Positions 13,301-22,900 of a stretch of 64,000 nucleotides of DNA are shown piece by piece (positions within the stretch are counted from its first letter, which is position 1; every line of letters begins with the position of its first letter). The translations under genes and the position numbers were made by a program. Source of the stretch: Lineus longissimus (lineage: Eukaryota; Nemertea; Pilidiophora; Heteronemertea; Lineidae); assembly GCF_910592395.1 (NCBI RefSeq), contig NC_088309.1, positions 8,064,501 through 8,128,500 of the forward strand. The letters run 5' to 3'. Below the pieces are notes generated by a model. The model was not told where the DNA came from. It saw only the letters and a program-made list of their open reading frames with translations, and made no database searches.

Positions 13301-15501
13301 TCATGTCCGAAGTAGCTTTTCTGACGAAGCCAGCAACACTCAGTGTCGATCGAGAAATGTGTGTAATTACAAACATCCACTCGAATCATTGCGTCGCCTC
13401 TCTTTTTCGAAGGTTTATATCAGTTGATGATCTTGGCAGCCCGATTTGCGTCAAGTTTTTGTGCAAAATATCTGAACATAGAGACATCGGAAACCTCTGT
13501 GCGCCTGCATATTGTTTGCACTCTTTTGTTCTCCTCGGAAGAATTTCGACCCGGGTGTCTTACAGCGGTCACATAACCTTACCACAACATTGCCAGCATT
13601 TTCTTTCCATTTTCAAAAATGCTTTGGAATCTAATGCCGAATTCGTTTTCTTTGTGTTTTGTTTGTTTGCCTACCTTCCCTAAATGCCAGCTTCGCCGGA
13701 CAAGAACTTTACCATTCGACACAAAAGAATTTACCAGTTGTGTGCATCATCTTCTTCAGGTCCAAGGCCAGATCCAACGACCATCTCCCCACCACGACAG
13801 GTTCCGACAAGAGTCAAGTTTGTCCCCATTGGCAACAGGCCTGATACGTGTAGGACATCCTTTGATGCTACTGCGGTGGTCAGAAATGAAATATTCATAT
13901 TCAAAGGAAAGGTAGGTCAACTTTAAAGGATTAAGCTCGACCGTATTATAACATTCCAATTCATGACGGGTCTAGTAGCGATTTACTTTTATCTCAAGAA
14001 CTTAAATTATGCAGGAAGATCAAATTCGTGCGAGTGTTTCCGCGGAGGAAGGAATTAACGTACTCATCGTACTCAGCTAAAACCCTCCCCCGTTGTCTCT
14101 AAATATTTCGCTTAATATCTTTTCAGTGGTTCTGGCGAGTGACGAAGAATGGCCTGGTTGATGGATACCCTGTCGAACTGAACCGATTCTGGTTTGGCTT
14201 CCCCGACAATATGGATAGTGTAGATGCTGTCTATGAGAGTCCGTTAGATGGTTACATTGTCTTCTTCAAAGGTGAGTGATAGAGTGAGATGAGAAACCCA
14301 AACATAAAATTTCACACATCGAAGTTGGAAGTTTGTATTGCGGGCAGAGCATAATCGGTAGAATGATGTAAAAGATCAAGCCAATCTCTAAGCCTTACGA
14401 AGAGCTACGAACGTCGAACTAAGAAACTCCGCAAATGTATTTTATCTACGTTTAAAAAAAATTCGATTCCTTATCCAACGAAGTAGGAAGATGATTTACG
14501 AGTGTTACGAACGAAGTATAGCACAAGACATGATGACAACACAGACCATCGTTCTTTGTAATTCATCGTACGTCGTTCGTTCTCATTGCGAAACCTACCT
14601 TCATGTATTCTCACAATTTTTTGATAGGCAACGATGAGCACCCGCGCACAGAAGTCTGTCAGAACAATTATTCTTTCTTTCCGGAGATGCCACCTTGCGT
14701 GATTTCACGTTTTGAACTTCCTTTATTCTTTATCTCTTCGTTCTGTTCCTCACAGGCAAGAAGTACTGGCGTTTCAATGGAAACCATGTGATAGTTGGCT
14801 TCCCCCAACAAGGTCGACCTATCACAGAACTCGGTCTCCCCCACGATCTCGAGAAGATAGATGCGGCATTTGTTTGGGGCCACAACAAGAAGACTTATCT
14901 TATGAGTGGTGATATGTACTGGCGGTTTAATGAGAAAAGTGCTGTAGTGGACTATGATTATCCTAGGGACATGAGCATGTGGAAGGGGGTGCCTACACCG
15001 GTGGATGCATCATTCCGCTCATGGGATGGTAAGTGGAACTCACGATAACCGCTGAATGATAGGTGTCTTTTAAAGAGAACTTGGGTATAGTTGAAAGTTG
15101 AATTTGCAGCTGCTGTCATCTGCAGCATGGTATGTGGACTCAGCAAGAAAGGGGGCTGCTTGCTTACATATATGTTCGATTGTTGTCTTGGTCCTTATCA
15201 GTGCTTTCTTACTTCATTCCTAGGTATTACATACTTCATGAAGGGACTCAACTACTATGCTTTCAACGATGCCAAGATGCGGGTACGGGAGGGCTACCCC
15301 AAGTCCGCACTTACCAAGTGGCTTGGTTGCTCACCATATGAGACCAAGGTTATGACATCGGACAATGTAATCCCTGGTATGAGTGATAGATCTGCAGCAG
15401 GGCAGGAAGGACACAATAGTGCTGAAAAATATTCAGCTTCAGCAGTTATGATAGTGCTTTGCTTGCTAACATCATATTTCACACAAGAGACTGTGCAATG
15501 A
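7182..15501 (+). CDS. Matrix metalloproteinase with hemopexin domain, possibly membrane-anchored (5' end missing)
   Basis: Zinc endopeptidase of the matrixin family (M10A), expected to act outside the cell or at its surface on matrix and membrane proteins. Eight exons (7182-7363, 8678-8773, 9290-9448, 9936-10133, 13760-13911, 14127-14271, 14756-15028, 15224-15501) join in frame to 493 codons plus stop. Residues 1-146 form the catalytic domain, with the zinc motif [11 protein letters not shown] at 102-112 and the Met-turn SLMYP around Met120. Residues 147 to about 235 are a Pro/Arg/Thr hinge. The hemopexin propeller runs from Cys242 (PDTC) to Cys437 (WLGC), the usual disulfide pair. The tail ends in a hydrophobic run near 475-487 and then TQETVQ. 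The catalytic sequence ([25 protein letters not shown]) most resembles membrane-type MMPs. The signal peptide, prodomain and cysteine switch are not in the recognised part. No orthology to a numbered MMP is claimed. Introns are mostly phase 1. Confidence 0.95.
7364..8677 (+). other. MMP intron
   Basis: 1314-base intron with a clean GT donor and a CTGTTCGCAG acceptor. Only AT-rich sequence is seen; the open frames that run through it on both strands lack domain signatures. Confidence 0.85.
8678..8773 (+). CDS. MMP exon: structural zinc/calcium loop
   Basis: Encodes [16 protein letters not shown] followed by [15 protein letters not shown]. The HAFFPG and THFDDDE motifs carry the structural zinc and calcium ligands of matrixins. 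Phase 1 at both ends. Confidence 0.95.
8774..9289 (+). other. MMP intron
   Basis: 516-base intron beginning GTAGGT and ending CTTTTTAG. Its first part is an ACAACA-rich low-complexity stretch (about 8778-8880). Confidence 0.85.
9290..9448 (+). CDS. MMP exon: catalytic zinc site
   Basis: Encodes [20 protein letters not shown], with all three zinc-binding histidines and the catalytic glutamate, then SLMYPWYQG (Met-turn) and [14 protein letters not shown], the last helix of the catalytic domain. The reading frame is open further upstream, but the TTTCTTTTTAG acceptor sets this start. Confidence 0.96.
9449..9935 (+). other. MMP intron
   Basis: 487-base AT-rich intron between a GTGAGT donor and a TTTCTTTAG acceptor; nothing else seen. 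Confidence 0.85.
9936..10133 (+). CDS. MMP exon: proline/arginine-rich hinge
   Basis: 65 complete codons dominated by Pro, Arg, Thr, Tyr and Trp, beginning [14 protein letters not shown] and ending [10 protein letters not shown]. Linkers between the catalytic and hemopexin domains are typically proline-rich; the high arginine content and repeated RP pairs are distinctive. Thr runs are candidate O-glycosylation sites. Phase 1 at both ends. Confidence 0.9.
10247..10640 (-). CDS. Antisense open frame ending in a perfect splice donor; unrecognised
   Basis: On the minus strand a frame of about 131 codons inside the large MMP intron ends exactly at CAG|GTAAGT, a textbook donor. An in-frame ATG begins [10 protein letters not shown]. 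The product would be basic with scattered cysteines (EVCVF, YTPPC, KRCSMK). No domain is recognised and no downstream partner exon was found, so this may be a chance open frame or one exon of an antisense transcript. Confidence 0.18.
11430..11800 (-). repeat. Dispersed repeat with (ATA)n tail
   Basis: An (AAT/ATA)n tract at about 11430-11453 adjoins CTTATATAGCGCAGTATCC and CCGCTCAAAGCGCTTGATAG. The paired TATAGCGC and CTCAAAGCGCTT motifs next to a microsatellite are, from general familiarity, common in interspersed repeats of marine animals. The trinucleotide tail suggests the 3' end of a SINE- or LINE-like element on the minus strand. Family assignment is inference. Confidence 0.5.
13760..13911 (+). 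CDS. MMP exon: end of hinge and first hemopexin blade
   Basis: 50 codons: a proline-rich end of the hinge, then [17 protein letters not shown] and NEIFIFKGK. The Cys starts the hemopexin domain and should pair with the Cys in the last exon. Ends phase 0 at AAG|GTAGGT. Confidence 0.94.
14127..14271 (+). CDS. MMP exon: hemopexin blade
   Basis: Encodes [18 protein letters not shown], then [17 protein letters not shown] and YIVFFK, the continuous pattern of hemopexin blades 1 and 2. Starts phase 0, ends phase 1. Confidence 0.95.
14272..14755 (+). other. MMP intron with a possible MITE fragment
   Basis: 484-base intron. The segment from 14393 shares CCTTACGAAGAGCT and the following GTCGAACTAAG-like sequence with the inverted-repeat element at 32360-32477, so a diverged copy of the same small element may sit here. 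Confidence 0.6.
14756..15028 (+). CDS. MMP exon: hemopexin blades 2-3
   Basis: 90 codons: [48 protein letters not shown] and [19 protein letters not shown]. The DAAF/YWRF and DASF signatures are characteristic of hemopexin repeats. Phase 1 at both ends. Confidence 0.96.
15224..15501 (+). CDS. MMP last exon: blade 4 and hydrophobic tail
   Basis: Encodes [16 protein letters not shown] and WLGCSPYE, closing the propeller. It then adds a 56-residue stalk and tail with a 13-residue hydrophobic run ([13 protein letters not shown]) and six polar residues before TGA at 15499-15501. Secreted MMPs usually end at the last Cys, so this points to a GPI signal or a very short transmembrane tail; the polar end fits a GPI signal imperfectly. 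Confidence 0.93.
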
Positions 15502-16175
15502 GCTGTTCTTCGTAATGGCAGCATACATAAAACTTACCACGGATATTCGGAGTTAAACGTCACGTTTTAAGGACATCTGCTTAAATTTTCAGATTATCGT
15601 CCGATTATAATGGTCACAATTTAACTCACATGTCGATGTACTGTGCCAAAGTCACTTGTAAAACTGAGGTGATGTCAAAATACATGGTTGTGCTTGTCTA
15701 GTTTCATGCTTAATGTGCAATTAATCATGACGGTAATGTTGTCAAGTGAATTTCAATTAGTATACTCTGACTTAATGTTGTCTTGTGATGCTATCATAAA
15801 AATATCGTTTTGTATACTTGCATGACGTGAAGCATATCAATCTAATTGAAAAAGCTTAGGAATCACAATGTTTGTGTGAACAAGTATTTGATTTATTATA
15901 ATCGAAGAAAAACTACCAACAGAAGACACATGCGCCAGTGTATTACAACCACAAACATACATGTGCAAACATGCCTTTCATATTTTCTGAAGGCTTGTAC
16001 AGTGTAAGTCCAGTTAGTTAGATATTACCATTTGATCATGAGATTCGTAAGGAACTTTTGACCAGTCATCTTTTGCATGTCCTCTGTTTATTCCAAAATG
16101 CCAATCTTCGCAATGCAATAGGGCTTTCTTGATTTAGGAAATGGTTAGGAAGAACAATGCTGTCCAAGCTTACTT

Positions 16176-16201
16176 ACGGATCTATAGCAATATAGATCCG
16201 T
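16176..16201. repeat. Perfect 11-bp hairpin with GCAA loop
   Basis: ACGGATCTATA and TATAGATCCGT are exact reverse complements separated by GCAA, which in RNA would be a GNRA tetraloop. It lies about 0.7 kb after the MMP stop, possibly in its 3' UTR. It could equally be a chance palindrome or a small foldback remnant. Confidence 0.6.
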
Positions 16202-16295
16202 GGCTTACGCAAAGAGATGTACGAGCAGTCTTAGCCTCTTGAATGAGATGCAGGCGCGAGGCAAAGACATTTCGGCCGATCTACACGAGTTGAGT

Positions 16296-16301
16296 AATAA
16301 A
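16296..16301 (+). promoter_or_regulatory. Candidate poly(A) signal for the MMP gene
   Basis: First canonical AATAAA on the plus strand that I noticed downstream of the MMP stop, giving a 3' UTR of about 0.8 kb. A second lies near 16614. Not confirmed by any downstream element. Confidence 0.25.
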
Positions 16302-16652
16302 ATGGATAGTGCTTGATCTCAAATTCAATGAAGCACTACGATCAATTGAATAACGCACTGAATTTGAATTTTATATCTAGTTCCACCTATCTCAGACCGT
16401 TTCTTAATATTCAAGCCAAGTCCCAATAGACACATACAGTCGCATATTTATTTGATACCATTCAACATGCTGAACTGGGATAGGCATAGTAGGCGACACT
16501 AAGTTGGTAGATGGTCATGACAACTTCCTTGGCCTTTGTATCGCTTTCGTAGAAATTTATGAAGCGGTTTTCGATTGGTGAAACTAGAAGATTATGATCA
16601 GCTATGACTTATAATAAAATCTACACTTTCTTTTTGTAAATGTTGTTTCTCC

Positions 16653-16817
16653 AAACAGACAAACGCATCACGGTTGTTAATGTGACGACCTCTATATTAT
16701 GATTTGCTGGCGAAATTAGATGGTATTGAACTTCCTTTTGCTCTCTGTAGTTCCCTAAAACAGACCAATGCAACTTGGATGTTAATGTTACGACTTTTTT
16801 CTATTATGATTTGCTGG
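16653..16817. repeat. Degenerate two-copy tandem duplication
   Basis: Segments 16653-16710 and 16758-16817 both start AAACAGAC and end TATTATGATTTGCTGG, with similar sequence between them (TTGTTAATGTGACGAC against ATGTTAATGTTACGAC). The unit is about 105 bases. Confidence 0.6.
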
Positions 16818-18149
16818 GCTGAGTACTACGGTGCTCATGTTTTTTTTCGTTATCGTCGGCTGAGATTCAACTCCCCAATTTTGGTTGATTGGAAACCCTC
16901 CTAGTAGGGGCTGAAAAGGTTGTCGACTGATACTCAATGGTAACCCACTTTGCTCAACCAAAACATGAGATTAGCGAAAGGTGTTACTATAATTTTCGCT
17001 ATGTATTTTCTATGGTATACACCGTCTATAATGTAACTTCCATAACCGCAATACGTTTTGTTAATAAGTATGTACATATTAAGCACAGATTTATAGTAGT
17101 TAGCACAGATTGCATGAAAATCCTATTTTATTCTGCACCTCTGTTAATTAAGTTATCCATGACCGGGATCTATGATTACTAATTCATCATTATTTTCTTG
17201 CCGTGATACAGTTACAAATGTTCTACATGTAATTTAAAATTGCCAATAATTTGCTACATGAAGTGCCGGCTGCTTGTCGTATAAATGAAAGTTGTGCTTA
17301 GGGGGGCGGGGCGTATGCTCTTAACGAAAGCTTATACCTATCAATTTTGAGTTACCTCGTGTCTTTGAAAGAGGAAATTATCCTGATATAATTTATCTCT
17401 CTACTAAATGATCAATCGATGTCATTGCTAGTGTAATCTGGTCAAAAGAGATATAAAAAAAGGTTGTATCCGTTTTAATGACGATTTGTTGTAAATAGAA
17501 TATCTATCGTTCACTATTGTTGATCTCCTCTTGTGGAACTCACAGCACACACACAGCAATCTCGTAAATGCCAAATCGTCTGCGTATATTGAGGGTAGTA
17601 AATAAGACTTTCACAGTGATGGGATAGGTTTGTTAGAATAATTTAATGCACTTGATGTCCGTTGACTTTTGAAACAGGTCCTATACAAAACACAGACTTC
17701 GTGCTTAAAAGGGTACCATTAGGCCGGTATGATATTTTAAATGTCGATCTGGTGACATTACTATCATCAAAGTTCGCATAAGGCGTTATATTACTGTTAT
17801 AAAGCTACACAATTTGTAATAAAAGGTATAATAAGACACCTCTTGTTAGTCCCTTTCTTTTGTTTAGATATCCGTTCAGCCATTTTGCTCTGCCACCGAA
17901 GGCTGCATGAATCATAACCCATTCTCCAAGGCAGCCATAATGTGACCTCACATACATGTAGAATCTTTTACATATCGAACGACGTTAACCTGACCGCACC
18001 AAGGCCATAATGGTCAAACTTGCAATCGGTTAATTAGTCTGATACCAGGTCATAAGCGAGACCGAAACCACGTCGTCCTTGCCTGCATAATAACAGCAAA
18101 AAGCATTGTCGTCGCGAGTCCTCGCGTACGATTGAACGACATCACAAAA

Positions 18150-18670
18150 TCTAAACCTCTACTCGAACGCATCTGTTGATATTCGTACGGGAGAAAAACC
18201 ACTTATCATGTTGACAGCGCCACCAGTGTCGTGGCCGGGTGTTTTGTTTTGTGTACAGAAAGTGGCTAAACACATGGGAAAGAACTTTTGCTCTGATCCA
18301 ATGGTTTGGTTACTGTGCGACACAAACATAAAGGTGTCCGTACGGGAGAAAGACCATTTGCGCCGCAACCAGTCACTCCTGAGAGCGCCAGCGTCATGAT
18401 TTTGCTCGGAACCAAAGTTACCATGTACACGTACATGTATCAATACGGGAGAAAAAATATTTCAGATTACCCGATGCTTTTTGTGCAGTGTCATTGGGTA
18501 AATGAACATGATTGTATTCATACTGGAGAAAGACCACTTACCCGTGACTGCACCTGTGTCTGCATGACTGTCTTATTCGAAAGTATCTGCTGCCAGTAAC
18601 GCCCAATTAGGCCTTGTCAATGTTTCGACACCATTTCCTTTGCTCTTACATACGACTGGAGACAATGATC
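18150..18670 (+). pseudogene. Decayed C2H2 zinc-finger array
   Basis: The zinc-finger linker TGE(K/R)P recurs: RTGEKPL at 18184, VRTGERPF near 18339, NTGEKI at 18442, IHTGERPL at 18526, and a worn ACTGGAGACAATGATCC at 18655. Parts of fingers survive: RHKHKGVRTGERPF keeps the first zinc-binding histidine, and EHDCIHTGERP has an exact HxxxH. The gaps between linkers (about 155, 103, 87 and 123 bases) depart from the 84-base finger repeat, and reading frames shift between copies, so the array is broken by indels. The longest frame (18306-18599) joins two linkers but lacks intact Cys pairs. This is most likely a relic of a polydactyl zinc-finger gene or processed copy, not functional. Confidence 0.75.
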
Positions 18671-19404
18671 CACCTCATTGCATATGCAATTACACTGGTG
18701 CATAGTGGTATCTTCCATGGTTTATTATCAACCGCGAGATGCCAACCTCGGTGAGTACCATGCGCCACAGGAGGATGTATTGCAAATATGGACATTGAAA
18801 AGGCGAACATTCATTTGATCGAAGCTGAAGTAGGGAGCTATCCTTGTTTTGATTGGCCCATTGAAAAGACAGCCTAGTTTCGATGGTCAGACTATCCCGC
18901 GCTATTTTTAGGGATGACCAGACGTTCACCAGGTGCATATCCTCTGTTATGGGTCAATCTTGGGTATGGTGACTTGTGCCGCTAGGCGTAACGTGAAAAT
19001 AAACATGCAGCATTCTGAACCTCGTGATATTATACTCACAGTACATGTATATCTTGATAAGTTGCAAACACCTTTGTAGTCAAGATGAACATGCAGTTGC
19101 ATGTAACCTCTGTATTGTCTTCGGCCCCACTATCATTGAATGGAGAAGTGGACAGCAGCATTATATAATATGGTGATTGTGATGGTCTAGGGAAGTAGAA
19201 AATCTTGTGGCAGAAAATGATGATTTCTCATCTCGCGATTTTATATTTAATTCCATGGCTTTTGGTCGGACATATCCGGGGAGGGGGCGGTCAAATAAAA
19301 CGCAAATTGTTACTAGGCTCTGGGTCAATCATGTTTGGGCGGTATACAAGGACAGTCCATAACTAATGTCCTCTGGCCAAAGATCCGTCACCGTATCATG
19401 AGGC
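18671..19404. other. Intergenic sequence, nothing recognised
   Basis: AT-rich sequence between the zinc-finger relic and the inverted-repeat element; no domain-bearing frame or clear repeat. Confidence 0.6.
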
Positions 19405-19915
19405 AATTATATGGGTAACCGGAAAAACGCCGACCGACCGACCGACCGACCGACTGACCTGCCAACCTACTCATAAGTCAATGTGATATCCAATACACGA
19501 TAGCAGGTCATATGAAATGAAATTGTAAACAAGCGCACGTAAGCTGGTCAAATGACAACAAATGCATGTTGCGCGTTGCAGTTCATGCATTGCATCGGTC
19601 GAGACACTCGAGTAGAAAAACTACAGTGCATATACTAGGCCCCAATCATGTTTTTATATCCACCGACCATGTAGACAAAGCATATCTTTAGAGTATCGTT
19701 ATCAGTTCCTTACCGCGTGGGCTCGTTTTCCCGGTATAATTGACTGGAGATGCTGCTGTCAGACACGTCGGACTCCATCACGTCCATTGCGCTGGGCACT
19801 ACACAGATACATGTGCTATAGAGAAGCGAAAGGGATACTGCATATGACGGTAGGTTGGCAGGTCAGTCGGTCAGTCGGTCGGTCGGTCGGCGTTTTTCCG
19901 GTTACCAATTATATG
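19405..19915. mobile_element. Non-autonomous terminal-inverted-repeat transposon with 9-bp target duplication
   Basis: The element runs from 19414 (GGTAACCGG) to 19906 (CCGGTTACC), 493 bp. The arms 19414-19470 and 19850-19906 are 57 bp each and differ at one base. Each arm contains seven CGAC-type units. The exact 9-bp repeat AATTATATG flanks both ends (19405-19413, 19907-19915). The interior carries no transposase-like frame, so it would need proteins from elsewhere. A 9-bp duplication with long inverted repeats is typical of Mutator-like elements; that superfamily is an inference from length alone. Near-identical arms and an intact duplication indicate recent insertion. Confidence 0.88.
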
Positions 19916-22900
19916 TGCCGATAGAAACAAAGACGGAAGTCGATTATTTTACGAATGTGATCGTGCAATTTATTACATATACATGTACATGTACATATTC
20001 CAAGCACCAGTTGTGTGGATGTATTTACATGAATCTGGGAATGCATTGTGGGGCATTTACAATTATTCGTCGTGGTCACGAGCTTATATAGACGTTGTTG
20101 CTACATACTTCTGTGATAGATTGTAATAAAGTCTAAAGTATAGGGGAAAGTATCGACTCAAAACTGCCACAGTATTTGCTAAGTATATCTTTAGTATACA
20201 TGACTGCGACATTTTTCGGTAAAGGTATGGCCAATACAGTCGCGTGATTTTGACTTTATTTGTCATTTTTCCCTAAATATTTCACTGGATTTCAAAATTT
20301 TGGAAACAACGCTGAGCACGATTGACCTCGGCGCTTTGAACGAGCCGCAAAGTAGACAAACAGACACATATCTTATCATAAAGTCTAATGTAAAGTACAA
20401 TGGGGTGGGCTGACAGTGACCACGAAGCACAGGAAGCGAGGAATAGACAGCGCAACACAAGGATACTGATAACTCAACTTCAAGAAGGCATCACCAATAC
20501 GAATACGATAGATGTCGATTTCCAACCCACACGCAACAGTGTGGCGTAAGAGTAAGCAATAGGCATTTAAGAAATCTTTAAATAGTATCTTTGAGTCACT
20601 CTTTCAAAATTATTTCTTTTGTATGGTTTGACGACTTCGTTCTCTCTAGCTTTACGACAACGTGATAAGCTACAAAAAAGAATTCATTAAAACATACAAA
20701 AAATACATAAATTGCCGTTATCTTTTACGCTTCATGTGAAGGCAAAGCATTTTTAGCTGGGGGTTTGGTTAAGTTCGCAACGACTAGAAACTCGGCTGAT
20801 ATCGGTGATGTTTCTCGAGATTTCTCGACGATCGCTGGAGAACGCCACGGAACTAAAACGCCATCCTGACTCTCATGCGTTTGCGTCACCACTATCGGTT
20901 GCGGGTCAAGATGATAAATAGCGTGCTGTAATATGTCAGTGGATTTGAACGACAAGAATTTTTTCACAACAAAGTCTGAATTTTTTTTGTATATACATTG
21001 TAGTTGGGAATTTAGTATACGTTCGGGACTCTTGGCGAAATTCGACAAAATAAATTGTGATAAATATATATGTACGTTCTTGTGTTAAACTACTTATGGT
21101 GAATTATTCATGTTGGCTTACTTCAATATTACCAAAAAACACATTACCTTAACCCAAAATATATAAGCGAACCTTGGCAACTGTTTTGCACATACATGTA
21201 TTGATATAACATGTTCATTTCTGTTGCGTTGTGCAGAAATTGTGGAGGTTAGACCACCGACTATAAATACGCCAAATCGCCTCACCTCAGCGAAAGCATT
21301 AATCAATATGATGAATGTGCCATCTCGTAATCCTACACGTATGAGAGACAGATCAAGTGGCTGGAAGATACCGAATAGCAGTATATAAGAAACAGTACTC
21401 ATCTCCCTACACCTGCAGATCTACTTCGGGCAGCTCTATCTACCTGGCCATAAATTCTAACACTCCAATCACAGCTAAATGGCTACACGGCAAAACGACC
21501 CTAAAGTCCCATGTATTAACCATGACGTACATGTATGTACATGTAGGTCATTTTGCATTGCAACCCTTCGGCTAACAACCTCAAGTGGCATCATGGTTTT
21601 CTGTAACTGGCCGTCTCGAATGATTCTGCGCTGCACTCGACCTTGGGTAATTGCGTCAATGACAGCCCCTTTTAGTTCTTTCAAGTCTTTCCATTCTTTT
21701 AGCTCATTCTGGTTGCAAGCTAATGCGGAAAAGGGCTATAGCAGCAGCTATAGGCAGATGGATACTACCTCTTATAAACTACTGCGAATTGAAAGGAACT
21801 AACTGTATATGCAACGGCTGATTGTTCGATAAAGTGAACAGCAAGTATCACCAAAATAACTCTAATAATATTTCTCTGTAACTCTAAAACGGAACAATAT
21901 TCCAAAAAGCTATCCAATCGTTGTCAAATATATTTACAAATAAATACAGTCACAGAAAAGGACAAATCAATTCTGCCATACATGTACACAGAATTGCCCG
22001 TTTAATGTATCAGTATAGTTCAAGACGGAAATCCTTTAAGCATATAATGAACATAAATCTTTGCTGATAGTGCACATTGAGAGAGGGAGCAATAGACTAA
22101 TTCAAACTTTACTTTTCCCACATAAATAGCTACATGTATCTAATATTTACATCCGCCATTTGGCCCACGCACCAGAAGTAGGCGCTTTCCGACACCAGGG
22201 AAAGCGACTTAGTAGTCAGAACTGAAGGGTTCAATGAGAAGTCAAGGAAAATGTACAAGGAAAGCACCACTGAATAGGCCTATTCTCAGCTGGGCTATAG
22301 GCTTTGGCATAGCATATAGCCTTTTATACATCAGAGGTGGTACAACGATTTAGATATAGATTCTTTACAAGGGACTCTTTCACCAGAAACCGTATTAGGC
22401 GACAAACTACTCCTGGTGTCAGAAGCGGACATGCAAAGTTCTGACAGCCTGGTGCATTTCAACAACGCCTTCATCACTTACAACACCGGGAAGATATTGT
22501 ACATACAACTCTTTAACACAACCATAATTAAGTACATGTATTATAGACACTGATTAGTACTCTAGTCGTAATGAAAGGGGCGCGTTTTTCTTAAAAGGTG
22601 ATACATAACGAAAGTATAGAAAATTCAAAAGTGAGTGATCAAGATATCAACACAAATGATACAACATCTTTACTTGTAAAATACCCGGTGTCTTTTCGGA
22701 ATCAACACGGCAGCATTGCAGGGTGATCACAGGCAGAAACCCAGTCTCCATTTTGAAGTGATGCAGGATACCTCATGGTACAAGGTACTACAAAAGAACT
22801 TCAAAATAATGGTTAGTGAAGTGCCTTTTGAGACAGCTCATTTTCTCCAGGAGTGATCTCTCATATGTTTCAGCACCAGGAATTGATACCGAATTTCAGG

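Larger units (their letters stand above)
10134..13759 (+). other. Large MMP intron with a dispersed repeat and an antisense open frame
   Basis: 3.6-kb intron splitting the hinge from the hemopexin domain. It holds an antisense open frame ending in a consensus donor (10247-10640, minus), an (ATA)n tract next to a dispersed-repeat tail (about 11430-11800), and otherwise AT-rich sequence. A further short hinge exon could be hidden because both flanking junctions are phase 1. Confidence 0.75.
15502..18149. other. Intergenic / 3' UTR region
   Basis: No coding exon seen. Contains the probable 3' UTR of the MMP gene, with a first plain AATAAA at 16296-16301, a perfect GCAA-loop hairpin at 16176-16201 and a degenerate two-copy tandem duplication at 16653-16817. 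Confidence 0.7.
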
